Shown here: positions 24,443-31,652 of the stretch, piece by piece | Position numbering within the stretch: the stretch's first letter is position 1 | How the letters are laid out: each line of letters starts with the position of its first letter | NCBI RefSeq assembly: GCF_029224025.1 | Contig: NZ_CP119392.1 | Coordinates: forward strand, 3,061,001-3,125,000 | Reading direction: 5' to 3' | From: Rhodanobacter sp. AS-Z3 | Lineage (GTDB): Bacteria > Pseudomonadota > Gammaproteobacteria > Xanthomonadales > Rhodanobacteraceae | DNA length: 64,000 nt | Notes under the pieces: model-generated | What the model was told of the DNA's origin: nothing | The model's database searches: none | Seen by the model: the letters and a program-made list of their open reading frames with translations, nothing else | Made by a program: the position numbers and the translations under genes

Positions 24443-24528
24443 CTTACCGACAGAACAGGCCAGCTCCCACGAGGTGCAACGTTCGTGGATGCTACCGGCG
24501 ACGCATGCTCTCGCCGATCCTGAGGCAA

Positions 24529-25241
24529 TGGCCAGACAACCACGACTCGACCTTCCCGGTATTCCGCAACACATTGTCCAGCGCGGCAATCATCGACTGC
24601 CCTGCTTTCTCGACGACAACGATCGCCAGCGTTATCTGACGCTGCTACGTGAAGCCTTGCTCGACACAGGCTGCAAATTGCACGCATACGTATTGATGGA
24701 CAACCCGCGTGCACCTGCCCGCCACGCCGCCGAAACTTGGAGCTGTTGCCCGCTTCATGCAAAAGCTCGGACGCGGCTACGTCGGTCAGTTCAATGCTCG
24801 TCAGCGGCGTACGGGGACACTGTGAGAAGGCCGCTACAAAGCCAGCCTGGTTGACACCGAAAGCTACGTCTTGCGGTGCCACCGCTATATCGAACTCAAC
24901 CCTGTCCGCGCACGAATGCCAGATGATCCCACCAGCTATCCGTGGTCGACCTGCACCGACCATTGCGGCCTCCGCCAGGATGTCCTTCTCTCGCCTCATC
25001 CCGAATACACCGCGCTCGCCGCCACACCGGGCTCGCGAACCGCAGCCTACCGACAGTTGCTACACGAAACCCTGTCCGACGACGAGTTGAAGGCCATTCG
25101 CACGCACCTGCAACAACAGCGGGCCTTGGGTCTTGGGCCTTGGATGACTTCCGAGCGATGGTAGAAGCCAAGACCAACCGTTTCGCCGGCGTCAGGCCCG
25201 CGCATCGGCCACCACGCACCGATTCAAACCGTTGTAAGTGA
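24529..25241 (+). pseudogene. RAYT transposase with frameshift and nonsense mutation
   Basis: Closely follows the intact gene at 25815-26519. One extra C turns AACCACGTGCACCTG into AACCCGCGTGCACCTG at about 24705, which destroys the HUH motif. Further on, CTGTGGGAAGG has become CTGTGAGAAGG near 24823, a stop in the GTLWEGRYK block. A third lesion affects the GTxRF region near 25130. The 3' end still runs into the tag, so the original stop TGA was inside TAAGTGAACC. Confidence 0.9.
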
Positions 25242-25325
25242 ACCTGACCCCGTTTTTCTGACCCCGTTTTTCTGCCAGTTTCCGGTCCCAGTTTCCGGAC
25301 ATCTTTTCCCGCTTTCCTTTGTCAG

Positions 25326-25511
25326 CTAATTTGGCTCGTGCTTGGCTGCTTTCAACGCAGCCAGCACGCTCTGCGCCACCAGATAATCCTCGTGCTCGCC
25401 ACCCTCGGGATCGTGGTTTGCCTTCCGCAATAGATCTTCCATATAGCTCTGGATTGCCACCACGGCATGGGACAGCTGCATGTCTGTCAGTTCAACTTTG
25501 CGATAAGTCAT
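25326..25511 (-). CDS. small hypothetical protein, 61 aa
   Basis: A 61-aa acidic helical protein (VELTDMQLSHAVVAIQSYME, then an EGGEHEDYLVAQSVLAALKA helix). GGAG lies eight bases before ATG 25511, which makes it a believable gene. It follows, with a gap of about 20 bases, the surviving 3' end of a truncated gene (25533-25680), so it is probably the second gene of a broken operon. Its size and position mimic the immunity genes of the two toxin pairs in this region, but I see no sequence similarity strong enough to claim that. Confidence 0.65.
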   Translation of the reverse strand: MTYRKVELTDMQLSHAVVAIQSYMEDLLRKANHDPEGGEHEDYLVAQSVLAALKAAKHEPN

Positions 25512-25532
25512 CGGCCCTACTCCAGAGTGCGC

Positions 25533-25680
25533 TTACTTCTTCATTCCAAAATAATCGTTACCAGCTGCAGAAAAGCTGATACTGGCGACCAAGCCCAGAA
25601 ACTGTTTGACGGATAGCTGGCGGTCTACCGTCAGTTTGCAGTGACCGGGGGGCACGCCGTCGTAGAACCAAGAACGGGAT
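25533..25680 (-). pseudogene. 3' remnant of a gene cut by a RAYT element
   Basis: An open frame without a start encodes WFYDGVPPGHCKLTVDRQLS then VKQFLGLVASISFSAAGNDY and FGMKK-stop. The composition is protein-like, unlike the surrounding debris. The frame stops abruptly at the tag of the RAYT element (25676), whose insertion or associated deletion removed the 5' part. The product is unrecognised. Confidence 0.6.
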
Positions 25681-26529
25681 CAGGTTCACTTACCAAGCAA
25701 AAGCAAAAGCACGGGGTCAAGTGCGCTTGCCGACAAGCGGGGTAGGCCAGCTCTCACGAGGCGCAACGCTCCAGGATGCTACCGGCGAAGCATGCTCCCG
25801 CCGAGCCTTACGCGATGGCCAGACAACCACGACTCGACCTGCCCGGTATTCCGCAGCACATTATTCAGCGCGGCAACAATCGACTGCCGTGCTTTCTCGA
25901 CGACGACGATCGCCAGCGCTACCTGACCATGCTTCGCGAAGCATTGCTCGACACAAAGTGCAGGCTGCACGCGTACGTATTGATGGACAACCACGTCCAT
26001 CTGCTGGCGACGCCACCCAAAATGGGAGCCATCGCTCGTCTCATGCAAAAACTCGGGCGTGGCTATGTCGGGCAGTTCAACGCACGCCATCGGCGTACCG
26101 GAACACTGTGGGAAGGCCGCTACAAGGCAAGCCTGGTCGACAGCGAAAGCTACGTCTTGCACTGCCACCGTTACATCGAACTTAATCCCCTTCGCGCCCG
26201 CATGACCGATGATCCGGCAGCCTTCGCGTGGTCAAGCTGCGCCAGCCATTGCGGGCTTCGTCCAGACGCCATCCTCTCGCCGCATCAGCAATACACCGCG
26301 CTCGCGTCCACACCAGAAGCGCGCGCCCATGCCTATCGCCAACTGCTGAATGAAACCCTGTCCGACGACGACCTGAAAGCAGTCCGGGCCCATCTTCAAC
26401 AGCAGCGAGCCCTCGGTCGCGATGCCTTCCGCGCGATGGTTGAAGCCAGGACTCGACGCTTCGCCGGCATCAGGCCCGCGCATCGACCAACCCGCGACAA
26501 TTCAAACGGTTGCAAGTGAACCTGCCCCC
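25676..26529 (+). mobile_element. RAYT element with TCAGGTTCACTTA-type terminal repeats
   Basis: The left tag GGGATCAGGTTCACTTA (25676-25692) and the right tag CAAGTGAACCTGCCCCC (26513-26529) are inverted copies with a few mismatches. Between them lies one intact RAYT gene. It is the same family as the element at 23236-25251 next door. Confidence 0.85.
25815..26519 (+). CDS. RAYT (Y1/HUH single-strand transposase), intact
   Basis: A 234-aa RAYT starting MARQPRLDLPGIPQHIIQRG. Order of motifs: CFLDDDDRQRYLTMLREALL, MDNHVHLLATPP (HUH), RTGTLWEGRYKASLVDS, HRYIELNPLRARMT (the tyrosine region keeps one Tyr), FAWSSCASHCGL, and a C-terminal helix region LQQQRALGRDAFRAM followed by RFAGIRPAHRP. The last codons (NSNGCK-stop) are read from TTCAAACGGTTGCAAGTGA, so the tag supplies both the C-terminus and the stop. 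This copy is the best template for the decayed remnants at 5650, 8785, 24529 and 26548. Start by homology; the frame opens at 25776. Confidence 0.92.
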   Translation: MARQPRLDLPGIPQHIIQRGNNRLPCFLDDDDRQRYLTMLREALLDTKCRLHAYVLMDNHVHLLATPPKMGAIARLMQKLGRGYVGQFNARHRRTGTLWEGRYKASLVDSESYVLHCHRYIELNPLRARMTDDPAAFAWSSCASHCGLRPDAILSPHQQYTALASTPEARAHAYRQLLNETLSDDDLKAVRAHLQQQRALGRDAFRAMVEARTRRFAGIRPAHRPTRDNSNGCK

Positions 26530-26547
26530 GTTTCTGCGTGCACCGCG

Positions 26548-26645
26548 CAATAGTAGAAGCCAAGACCAAACGCTTCGCCGGCGTCAGACCCGCGCATCGG
26601 CCATCCCGCGGCGATTCAAACGGTTGTAAGTGAACCTGACCCCCG
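26548..26645 (+). pseudogene. orphan RAYT 3' end with tag
   Basis: TAGTAGAAGCCAAGACCAAA and CGCTTCGCCGGCGTCAGACC, then GATTCAAACGGTTGTAAGTG followed by AACCTGACCCCC, duplicate the last 100 bases of the RAYT gene just upstream (and of the copy ending at 25241). No coding body is attached. It looks like a tail left by a deletion, or a duplication of the 3' end. Confidence 0.8.
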
Positions 26646-26690
26646 TCCTTGGTGCTGTCGCCGCGACCAAACAGCCCCCTCAACGCAGCC

Positions 26691-26939
26691 TTAACCAGCC
26701 TCCACCGCTTCAACCAGATCGTCCCAGCTCGGGAATGCCACGTCGCTGGCGGCCAGTGCCTCGGTGTAGGCGTCGTACAGCTCGCCTTCCACTTTGATCA
26801 TCTGGACCAACTCGTCGCCCAATTCATGTGCGTCGTCAGACTCGGGGTCCATCTGTTGCAGTGTGTGTTCAAGCGCAGCGCGCTCGCGCAATGCAGCCAA
26901 AGTCACGCGCTGCAGGGCTTCCAAAGAGAGATTTGCCAT
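26691..26939 (-). CDS. Tsi2-like immunity protein
   Basis: An 82-aa acidic helical protein. Its pattern follows Tsi2 of Pseudomonas aeruginosa as I remember it: an N-terminal helix (LSLEALQRVTLAALRERAAL), then QQMDPESDDAHELGDELV, then EGELYDAYTEALA and a C-terminal FPSWDDLVEAVE, matching the QNDDPQNAAELEQLL, DLKNAYEQAL and LPPYDRLIEE blocks of Tsi2. Tsi2 binds and neutralises the toxin Tse2. The gene begins 11 bases after the Tse2-like gene in the same direction, the order expected for a toxin-immunity pair. The assignment is from memory of sequences and should be confirmed by structure or profile search. Confidence 0.75.
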   Translation of the reverse strand: MANLSLEALQRVTLAALRERAALEHTLQQMDPESDDAHELGDELVQMIKVEGELYDAYTEALAASDVAFPSWDDLVEAVEAG

Positions 26940-26950
26940 CGTTGTTCTCG

Positions 26951-27559
26951 TCAGACTGGAACGGCGTCTTTGCCGAGGGTGCGGAGCTGCACCAGGTACA
27001 GCGCCAGCGTCATGTCATCTTTGGGTGCCACGGTGTAGTGCACCACGCCCTTCTTGCCCACATCCGCATCGCGGGTCACGGCCAGGCCGTCAGGAATATC
27101 AGTACCCGCCTTGATCTGGAACCAGCTGAAAGGCAGCGCCTTGTTCAGGCCGTTGAAGAGTGACAGGCCGCGGTGGTGATCGGCTGCGGCCATGGTGCGG
27201 CAGCCGCTGACCATGTAGTCGTCCGCGTTTCTGATCATCTCGTCGGTGATCTCCATCTTCTTGCGGTTCTCTTCCAGCAAGATTCCCTTTGTGGTGCCGC
27301 CTTGATACTGCGGCGACACGCCCGTCTTGGCATGGGTGACCAACACATCGGGCGCCCTGCCTTGGGTGTAGTCGGGGACTTTGGCCTGGGGCTGCTGAGG
27401 ATCAGGCTTGCGCTTGTAGAAGCCCACCAGCGTAGGCTGCATCAAGGCCACCTTGGACCCCTTTGGGATGCCGCGCAGTAGTTCGCACGGCGTGGCGTCG
27501 CCAAAGTAGCGGTCCATCTTGTTGGCTGCGCGGTATATGTTTTTCAGCTCATCGCTCAT
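26951..27559 (-). CDS. Tse2-like ADP-ribosyltransferase-fold toxin
   Basis: A 202-aa protein whose motif order matches Tse2, the NAD-dependent, ADP-ribosyltransferase-like cytoplasmic toxin delivered by type VI secretion in P. aeruginosa. NIYRAANKMDRYFGD corresponds to the LYRAVFKANYDGDVGRYL start; GRAPDVLV (67-74) to RAPDIV; GVSPQYQGGTT (80-90) to the GG-T-S loop; AGTDIPDGLAV (151-161) to GTDIPPDLKV; and GVVHYTVAP (171-179) to THYTIMP. There is an extra 30-residue insert near 95-130 (EENRKKMEITDEMIRNADDY). No signal peptide is present. Followed by the Tsi2-like gene. No VgrG, Hcp or PAAR gene is in the window, so delivery is open and it may act as a plain toxin-antitoxin module. Confidence 0.78.
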   Translation of the reverse strand: MSDELKNIYRAANKMDRYFGDATPCELLRGIPKGSKVALMQPTLVGFYKRKPDPQQPQAKVPDYTQGRAPDVLVTHAKTGVSPQYQGGTTKGILLEENRKKMEITDEMIRNADDYMVSGCRTMAAADHHRGLSLFNGLNKALPFSWFQIKAGTDIPDGLAVTRDADVGKKGVVHYTVAPKDDMTLALYLVQLRTLGKDAVPV

Positions 27560-27616
27560 CGAAGTTCCTCAAGACCGCCCCCAAATGCCCAGCCTCAGCC
27601 AAGTCGGTACGGGGCG

Positions 27617-28234
27617 AGTCTAGCAGGCTGTTGAAAAGCGCCGATCGCAGGTGACCGGCGCCGCATTGCGTCCATTTTTGCTCAGGCTGGTGATGTGTCG
27701 TGATGCATGTTCATGTGCTTGGCGTCGCCGCCGCCGAGGCGTATGTGGCCATGCAGGCTCATGGCCCGCTCGTGTCCCGCTCGTGGCCAGAATGTTGCGC
27801 ATCCGCACCAGGTTCCAGCCCATCATGGTGGTCTGGAACAACGCGTTGACCCGCGGCTTGCCGCGCTGTTTGACCTGCCGAATCGGACCGATCACCTTGG
27901 CCCAACCAAAGGGTTCCTCCACGCACTTTCGCTTGCGTTGGCTGACCTCGTAGCCGGCGTGGCGTCGAGTGCGTTCATCAATCGCACTGCCTTTGTCCTT
28001 GGCGGCCACGTGGGCGGTGATGCGTAAGTCTCGGCAGCGCTGCACAAACGATTTCAAGTCGTAACCCTTGTCCGCTCCCACCGTCTTGCGCCGTTTCTTG
28101 GGCAAGGATTGCAACAGTTCCAGCGCCGTGTCCCGTTCGGCGGTGCCGCGGGCATGGCTGACCGCGGCGCGCACCACCAACCCGTGGCGGTTCTTCACCA
28201 CCGTATGCCCGGGAGACGTCAAGTTCCAGAACAT
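27617..28234 (-). pseudogene. 5'-truncated IS5-like transposase
   Basis: The C-terminal part of a DDE transposase: PGHTVVKNRHGLVVRAAVSHA, KTVGADKGYDLKSFV (second Asp), RKCVEEPFGWAK (Glu) and PRVNALFQTTMMGWNLVRMR. The N-terminal domain and first catalytic Asp are missing; the frame runs into RAYT sequence at 28235. It is a different IS5-family branch from the copy at 23397. The left end begins near GCAGGCTGTTGAAAA at 27622. Non-functional. Confidence 0.85.
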
Positions 28235-28351
28235 GGTTCAGAAAGCCTTGGGTCGGCCAGCTTCAGTACGGGCTCGTGGACGCCCGCCACCAGCGACGGC
28301 GACAATGAAGGCAGAGGCAGATGAGGGGAAGACTTAATTGCCTCCGTCCCC
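28235..28351 (+). pseudogene. orphan RAYT 3' end, GGGGACGGAGG tag family
   Basis: Encodes VQKALGRPASVRARGRPPPA and ends EADEGKT-stop, parallel to the C-terminus of the RAYT at 21240 (EKALGRPVSVRRPGRP). The TAA stop is within the tag TTAATTGCC-TCCGTCCCC (28334-28351). The coding body was replaced by the truncated IS5-like transposase that abuts at 28234. Confidence 0.8.
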
Positions 28352-28394
28352 TTTAGTTTCCTTTTCCCTTTAGTTTCCTTTTTCCAGGCAAGCG

Positions 28395-30056
28395 TCATGC
28401 TCGTGGTTCCGGGTAATAGTCAGGGGGGTTGGACACCAAGGGCATCTGCCAGTCCTGGCGAATCATCTCGGCGCCTTTCTCGCCAATCATGATCGACGGC
28501 GCCATGGTGTTGCCGCCGACAGTCTTCGGCATGATCGAGCTGTCCACTACGCGCAGACCTTGCAGGCCGTGAACGCGAAGACGCGCATCGACCACTGCAT
28601 CGCACTTGCTCGGCCCCATGCGACAGGTGCCGACCGGGTGATAGTTCGTACCGGCTGCATTTCGGGCGAACTGCGCCCAGTCGGCGTCGCTGCGGCAATG
28701 GGCGGTACGCAGGTCGCGCTTGATGCGGCCGGCGAAGGTCGGCGTCTGCGTCATGATCGCGTGCACGCGCTTGAGGCCCTCAACCATGGTCGCCACATCC
28801 CGTGGATCGGAGAGGTAATTGAACTGGATCAGCGGGTCGGTATGCGGATCCGCGCTGGCCAGACGCACAGTGCCCCGGCTCTCTGGGTGCAACAGCAGCA
28901 CATGCACCGACATGCCGTGCTTAAAGTACATGTTGCGCCCGTGATTGGTGGCCAGGGCGTTGAAGAACTCGTACTGGATCTCCGGCGTGCGCGAGTCCGC
29001 CGCCAGGCTCATGAAGCCGGTTACCTCGACGAAGTTGGTCGCCAGACGCCCCGTGCCGTCACGCCTCCAGTCCCACCAGCTCTGCCACATCACACCTGCG
29101 GCGGTGGGCGAGATGCCGATCAGGTCGGCATCGCCGGGAATGTGAAACCCCATGATCACATCCGCGTGATCCTGCAGGTGTTTGCCCACGGCAGGCAGTG
29201 TATGCACTGGCTCGATGCCCACCGGCAGCAGCCACGCAGGATCGCCCACCCCGGAGAGCTGCAGCAGCTTGGCCGAGAGAATGCCACCGCCGGCGACTAT
29301 GACCTCCTTGCGGCAGCGCACGATACGTCGTCGGCCCTGCTGTTCGATTTCCACCCCCACCGCGCGCTTGCCCTCAATGAGGATGCGTGTGCACTGGGTG
29401 TCGCTCCACAGCTCAAGGTTGTTGCGGCGTCCCAGTAGAGGATGGATATAGGCCTTGCCCACGCCATGGCGCACGCCGTTCTTCATGAACACCTGAGTGC
29501 GCCGGCAGCCTTCCTGGCTGGTACCGTTGAGATCGGAATTCTGCGGCAGGCCGGCCTCCTCGCAGGCGCGGAGGCACAGCTCCTGGTAGGGATTGCCAGT
29601 GCGTAGCTCCTCCACCCACATGGGTCCATCGACGCCGTGCAACGGGTCGTCGCGAAAGGTCTGATTGTTCTCCGACTTGCGGAAATAAGGCAGGACCTCG
29701 TCCCAGGACCAGCCGGGGTTGCCCATGGCGGCCCAGTCGTCATAGTCCTGCTGGTTGCCACGCATGTACATCAGCGTATTGATGCTGGAACCGCCGCCGA
29801 GGCCTCGCCCCAGTGGATGGAAATCGCGGCGCCCATTGAGGCCTGCCTCGGCCTCGGTGCGCAGGCCATAGTTGTTGCGGCTCTTGCGCGGCACCAGGGC
29901 CAGAGTGCCCAGCGCGAGGTTGTCGGCCAAGAGGCCGCGCCGATCCGGTCCGGCTTCCAGCAGCAGCACCCGGCAGTCCGGTACTTCACTCAGGCGCGCA
30001 GCCGTAACGCAGCCACCCGGCCCGCCACCGATCACGATGAAATCGAAACTATCCAT
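28395..30056 (-). CDS. GMC-family FAD oxidoreductase (choline/alcohol dehydrogenase type)
   Basis: A 553-aa full-length GMC oxidoreductase. FAD-binding Rossmann motif DFIVIGGGPGGCVTAARLSE at the N-terminus with VLLLEAGPD, the GMC signature 1 FHPLGRGLGGGSSINTLMYM, signature 2 GGGILSAKLLQLSGVG near residue 260, the active-site histidine in TNYHPVGTCRMG and the second catalytic position in VGGNTMAPSIMIGEKGAEMI. It should oxidise an alcohol to an aldehyde with FAD; choline, alkan-1-ol or polyethylene-glycol-like substrates cannot be told apart here. No BetI or BetB gene is adjacent, arguing against a classical glycine-betaine operon. It is an ordinary metabolic gene stranded within the mobile mosaic. 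Confidence 0.9.
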   Translation of the reverse strand: MDSFDFIVIGGGPGGCVTAARLSEVPDCRVLLLEAGPDRRGLLADNLALGTLALVPRKSRNNYGLRTEAEAGLNGRRDFHPLGRGLGGGSSINTLMYMRGNQQDYDDWAAMGNPGWSWDEVLPYFRKSENNQTFRDDPLHGVDGPMWVEELRTGNPYQELCLRACEEAGLPQNSDLNGTSQEGCRRTQVFMKNGVRHGVGKAYIHPLLGRRNNLELWSDTQCTRILIEGKRAVGVEIEQQGRRRIVRCRKEVIVAGGGILSAKLLQLSGVGDPAWLLPVGIEPVHTLPAVGKHLQDHADVIMGFHIPGDADLIGISPTAAGVMWQSWWDWRRDGTGRLATNFVEVTGFMSLAADSRTPEIQYEFFNALATNHGRNMYFKHGMSVHVLLLHPESRGTVRLASADPHTDPLIQFNYLSDPRDVATMVEGLKRVHAIMTQTPTFAGRIKRDLRTAHCRSDADWAQFARNAAGTNYHPVGTCRMGPSKCDAVVDARLRVHGLQGLRVVDSSIMPKTVGGNTMAPSIMIGEKGAEMIRQDWQMPLVSNPPDYYPEPRA

Positions 30057-30118
30057 TGCCTTGCCTTGCCCGAGTTGTGTTGAGTTTTGCCTAATGATGC
30101 GTCGGCCGGCAACAAACC

Positions 30119-30938
30119 GGGGTCAGAGTAGACTTTCCGACAGGAGATCGTGGAATGCCCTGACAGACCGTGTTCGGTTGCATAGGGAGACTGGACAGAG
30201 CCAGCACGGACGCCACCATGCCTCGCCAACCACGCCTCGATCTCGCGAACATTCCGCAGCACGTCATCCAGCGTGGAAATGATCGCCAGCCGTGCTTCTT
30301 TACCGACGTTGACCGCGTGCGCTACTTGCAAGACTTGCGGGAGATCGCACTGCGCGAAGGCTGCAATGTCCATGCTTACGTACTCATGACCAACCACGTG
30401 CATCTGTTGATGACGCCCGCCGCCAGCGGCCAAGTGTCACGCCTGATGCAATTCCTGGGGCGACGTTACGTGCGATACATCAATGATCGCTACCTGCGCA
30501 CAGGCACGTTGTGGGAAGGACGCTACAAGTCATCACTGGTAGATCGGGAAACCTACTTGCTGCACTGCTATCGCTACATCGAGTTGAACCCGGTCCGCGC
30601 CCACATGACCGCCGACCCGCTGGACTACGCCTGGTCCAGCCACGCACACAATGCGTTCGGGCACGATGACCCGCTGATTCATCCCCACCCTGCCTATCTC
30701 GCGCTGGGCAGCACGGACGCCGAACGACAAGGCGCATACCGAGCGCTGGCGATGGAGAACCTTTCCAAAGATGATCTCGCAGCCATCCGTGTCCATCTCC
30801 AGCGCCAACACGCCTTGGGCTCGGACCGCTTCCGAATCGCCATCGAGAAGCAGCTATCGCGCCGCGCAGGGCCGGCGAAGATCGGACGACCGCGCAAAGC
30901 AACTCAAGAGCAAAGCTCGGAAAGTGCACTCTGACCCC
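30119..30938 (+). mobile_element. RAYT element with GGGGTCAGAGT-type terminal inverted repeats
   Basis: The left end GGGGTCAGAGTAGACTTTCC (30119-30138, extending to GA at 30140) and the right end TCGGAAAGTGCACTCTGACC (30917-30936, extending to CC at 30938) agree at 20 of 22 positions as an inverted repeat. They enclose an intact RAYT gene. The right end cuts into the truncated gene at 30945-31163. Confidence 0.9.
30218..30934 (+). CDS. RAYT (Y1/HUH single-strand transposase), intact
   Basis: A 238-aa RAYT starting MPRQPRLDLANIPQHVIQRG. CFFTDVDRVRYLQDLREIAL, MTNHVHLLMTPA (HUH), RTGTLWEGRYKSSLVDR, YRYIELNPVRAHMT (tyrosine region), DYAWSSHAHNAFG, LQRQHALGSDRFRIAIEKQL and GPAKIGRPRKA follow in the standard order. 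All core residues are present, so this copy could be active. The last codons (SESAL-stop) are read from AGTGCACTCTGA, placing the stop in the right tag. Its partner tags (TCAGAGT-GACTTT type) occur in many gene-less copies between 32.3 and 34.6 kb. Confidence 0.92.
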   Translation: MPRQPRLDLANIPQHVIQRGNDRQPCFFTDVDRVRYLQDLREIALREGCNVHAYVLMTNHVHLLMTPAASGQVSRLMQFLGRRYVRYINDRYLRTGTLWEGRYKSSLVDRETYLLHCYRYIELNPVRAHMTADPLDYAWSSHAHNAFGHDDPLIHPHPAYLALGSTDAERQGAYRALAMENLSKDDLAAIRVHLQRQHALGSDRFRIAIEKQLSRRAGPAKIGRPRKATQEQSSESAL

Positions 30939-30944
30939 AGTTTT

Positions 30945-31163
30945 TCATCCAGGCACGACACGATAACCAATGGCATTGCAGAGCGCTTCGACTGCGAGAG
31001 CGCTCATCACCATCGCAGTTAAGATATGAAACTCCCGCCCGCGAGTAGCGCTCCCTTGAGCCTCCATGATCGACGCACTCGCCGCGCGCAACAACAGATG
31101 ATGCGCTGAGAAATAGCGCTCTTCAGTTATTTCGACATCAGGGCACGATTCAGTCGATGCCAT
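30945..31163 (-). pseudogene. 5' fragment of an unknown gene truncated by a RAYT element
   Basis: Starts MASTESCPDVEITEERYFSA at ATG 31163 (AAGG upstream) and continues as HHLLLRAASASIMEAQGSAT, then FHILTAMVMSALAVEALCNA. It is cut off at GYRVVPG where the right tag of the element at 30119-30938 begins. The helical VMSALAVEALCNAIG stretch recalls HEPN-like proteins, but the fragment is too short to assign. The first 20 codons are duplicated at about 32449-32515. Confidence 0.65.
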
Positions 31164-31257
31164 ATAACTGACCTTGTAAAAGCAAGAAAAGAAAATCACA
31201 TAACTGGTCAGAGCCGTTTAATTCGTCCGAATAATGTCTCTGACCCCTTTTACTTCG
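31097..31257. repeat. 161-bp duplicated block, copy 1
   Basis: Identical to 32449-32609 except for one base (T at 31201, C in the other copy). It covers the 5' end of the truncated gene, its ribosome site and promoter region, and ends in a GAATAATGTCTCTGACCCCT tag. The near identity means the duplication is recent. Confidence 0.95.
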
Positions 31258-31320
31258 CTCGTTGCGATGATGCCTCAGATGGGGAATAGATCAGAGCATC
31301 CCTAATAATGTCTCTGACAC
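31229..31320. repeat. two AATAATGTCTCTGACCCC tags flanking a solo IS5 end
   Basis: AATAATGTCTCTGACCCCTT (31230-31249) and AATAATGTCTCTGACACCTT (31303-31322) are direct copies. Between them, GATGCCTCAGATGGGGAATA then GATCAGAGCATCCC is a near match to the right terminus of the IS5 copy at 24410-24442. Only about 40 bases of that IS survive here, without a transposase. Confidence 0.8.
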
Positions 31321-31369
31321 CTTATTCGATCTTGCCCCCTGCTTCCATCGAGAGAGAGCCCGTTTTTGA

Positions 31370-31639
31370 TCACACGAATCGACTAGTCAACTTCTCAAAG
31401 CTTGGAAGAAGCGTTCCTTCCGCAAGCCCAGCCTCGTACTCTTCTTGAAGCCTATCCAATATTCTGTTGTAGGACACCAGCAGATCAGAAGCCTCCGTTT
31501 GCTCATCAAACTCTTCATCGGTCATATCATCTTCACGCCCATCACCCTTGAGAAGTTCCTGCTTGATGTCCCGAATCTTTGCCGCAAGCAGGGGAATGAT
31601 AGCTGCAAGGTCGTTTTCGCTTATTGAACGCATGGCCAT
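31370..31639 (-). CDS. Tsi2-like immunity protein (second pair)
   Basis: An 89-aa acidic helical protein: ENDLAAIIPLLAAKIRDIKQ, an acidic loop (GREDDMTDEEFDEQTEA), then a second long helix SYNRILDRLQEEYEAGLAEG and a C-terminal LLPSFEKLTSRFV. The plan (helix, acidic loop, helix with E-E-Y-E-x-x-L, proline-containing tail) is that of Tsi2 and of the immunity protein at 26691, although direct identity to the latter is low. It begins 13 bases after the second Tse2-like gene. The pairing is the strongest argument for its role. Confidence 0.65.
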   Translation of the reverse strand: MAMRSISENDLAAIIPLLAAKIRDIKQELLKGDGREDDMTDEEFDEQTEASDLLVSYNRILDRLQEEYEAGLAEGTLLPSFEKLTSRFV

Positions 31640-31652
31640 TTACTCGTGATGA

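Larger units (their letters stand above)
23236..25251 (+). mobile_element. RAYT element split by an IS5-family insertion
   Basis: The left tag GTGGTCAGGTTCACTTA (23236-23252) is separated from its body by the IS5 copy. After the IS the sequence resumes with CTTACCGACAG at 24443. The body carries a broken RAYT gene and ends in the right tag TAAGTGAACCTGACCCC (25235-25251). Removing the IS and one CTTA rejoins GGTCAGGTTCACTTACCGAC, which matches the left tag of the neighbouring element at 25676 (ATCAGGTTCACTTACCAAG). Confidence 0.85.
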
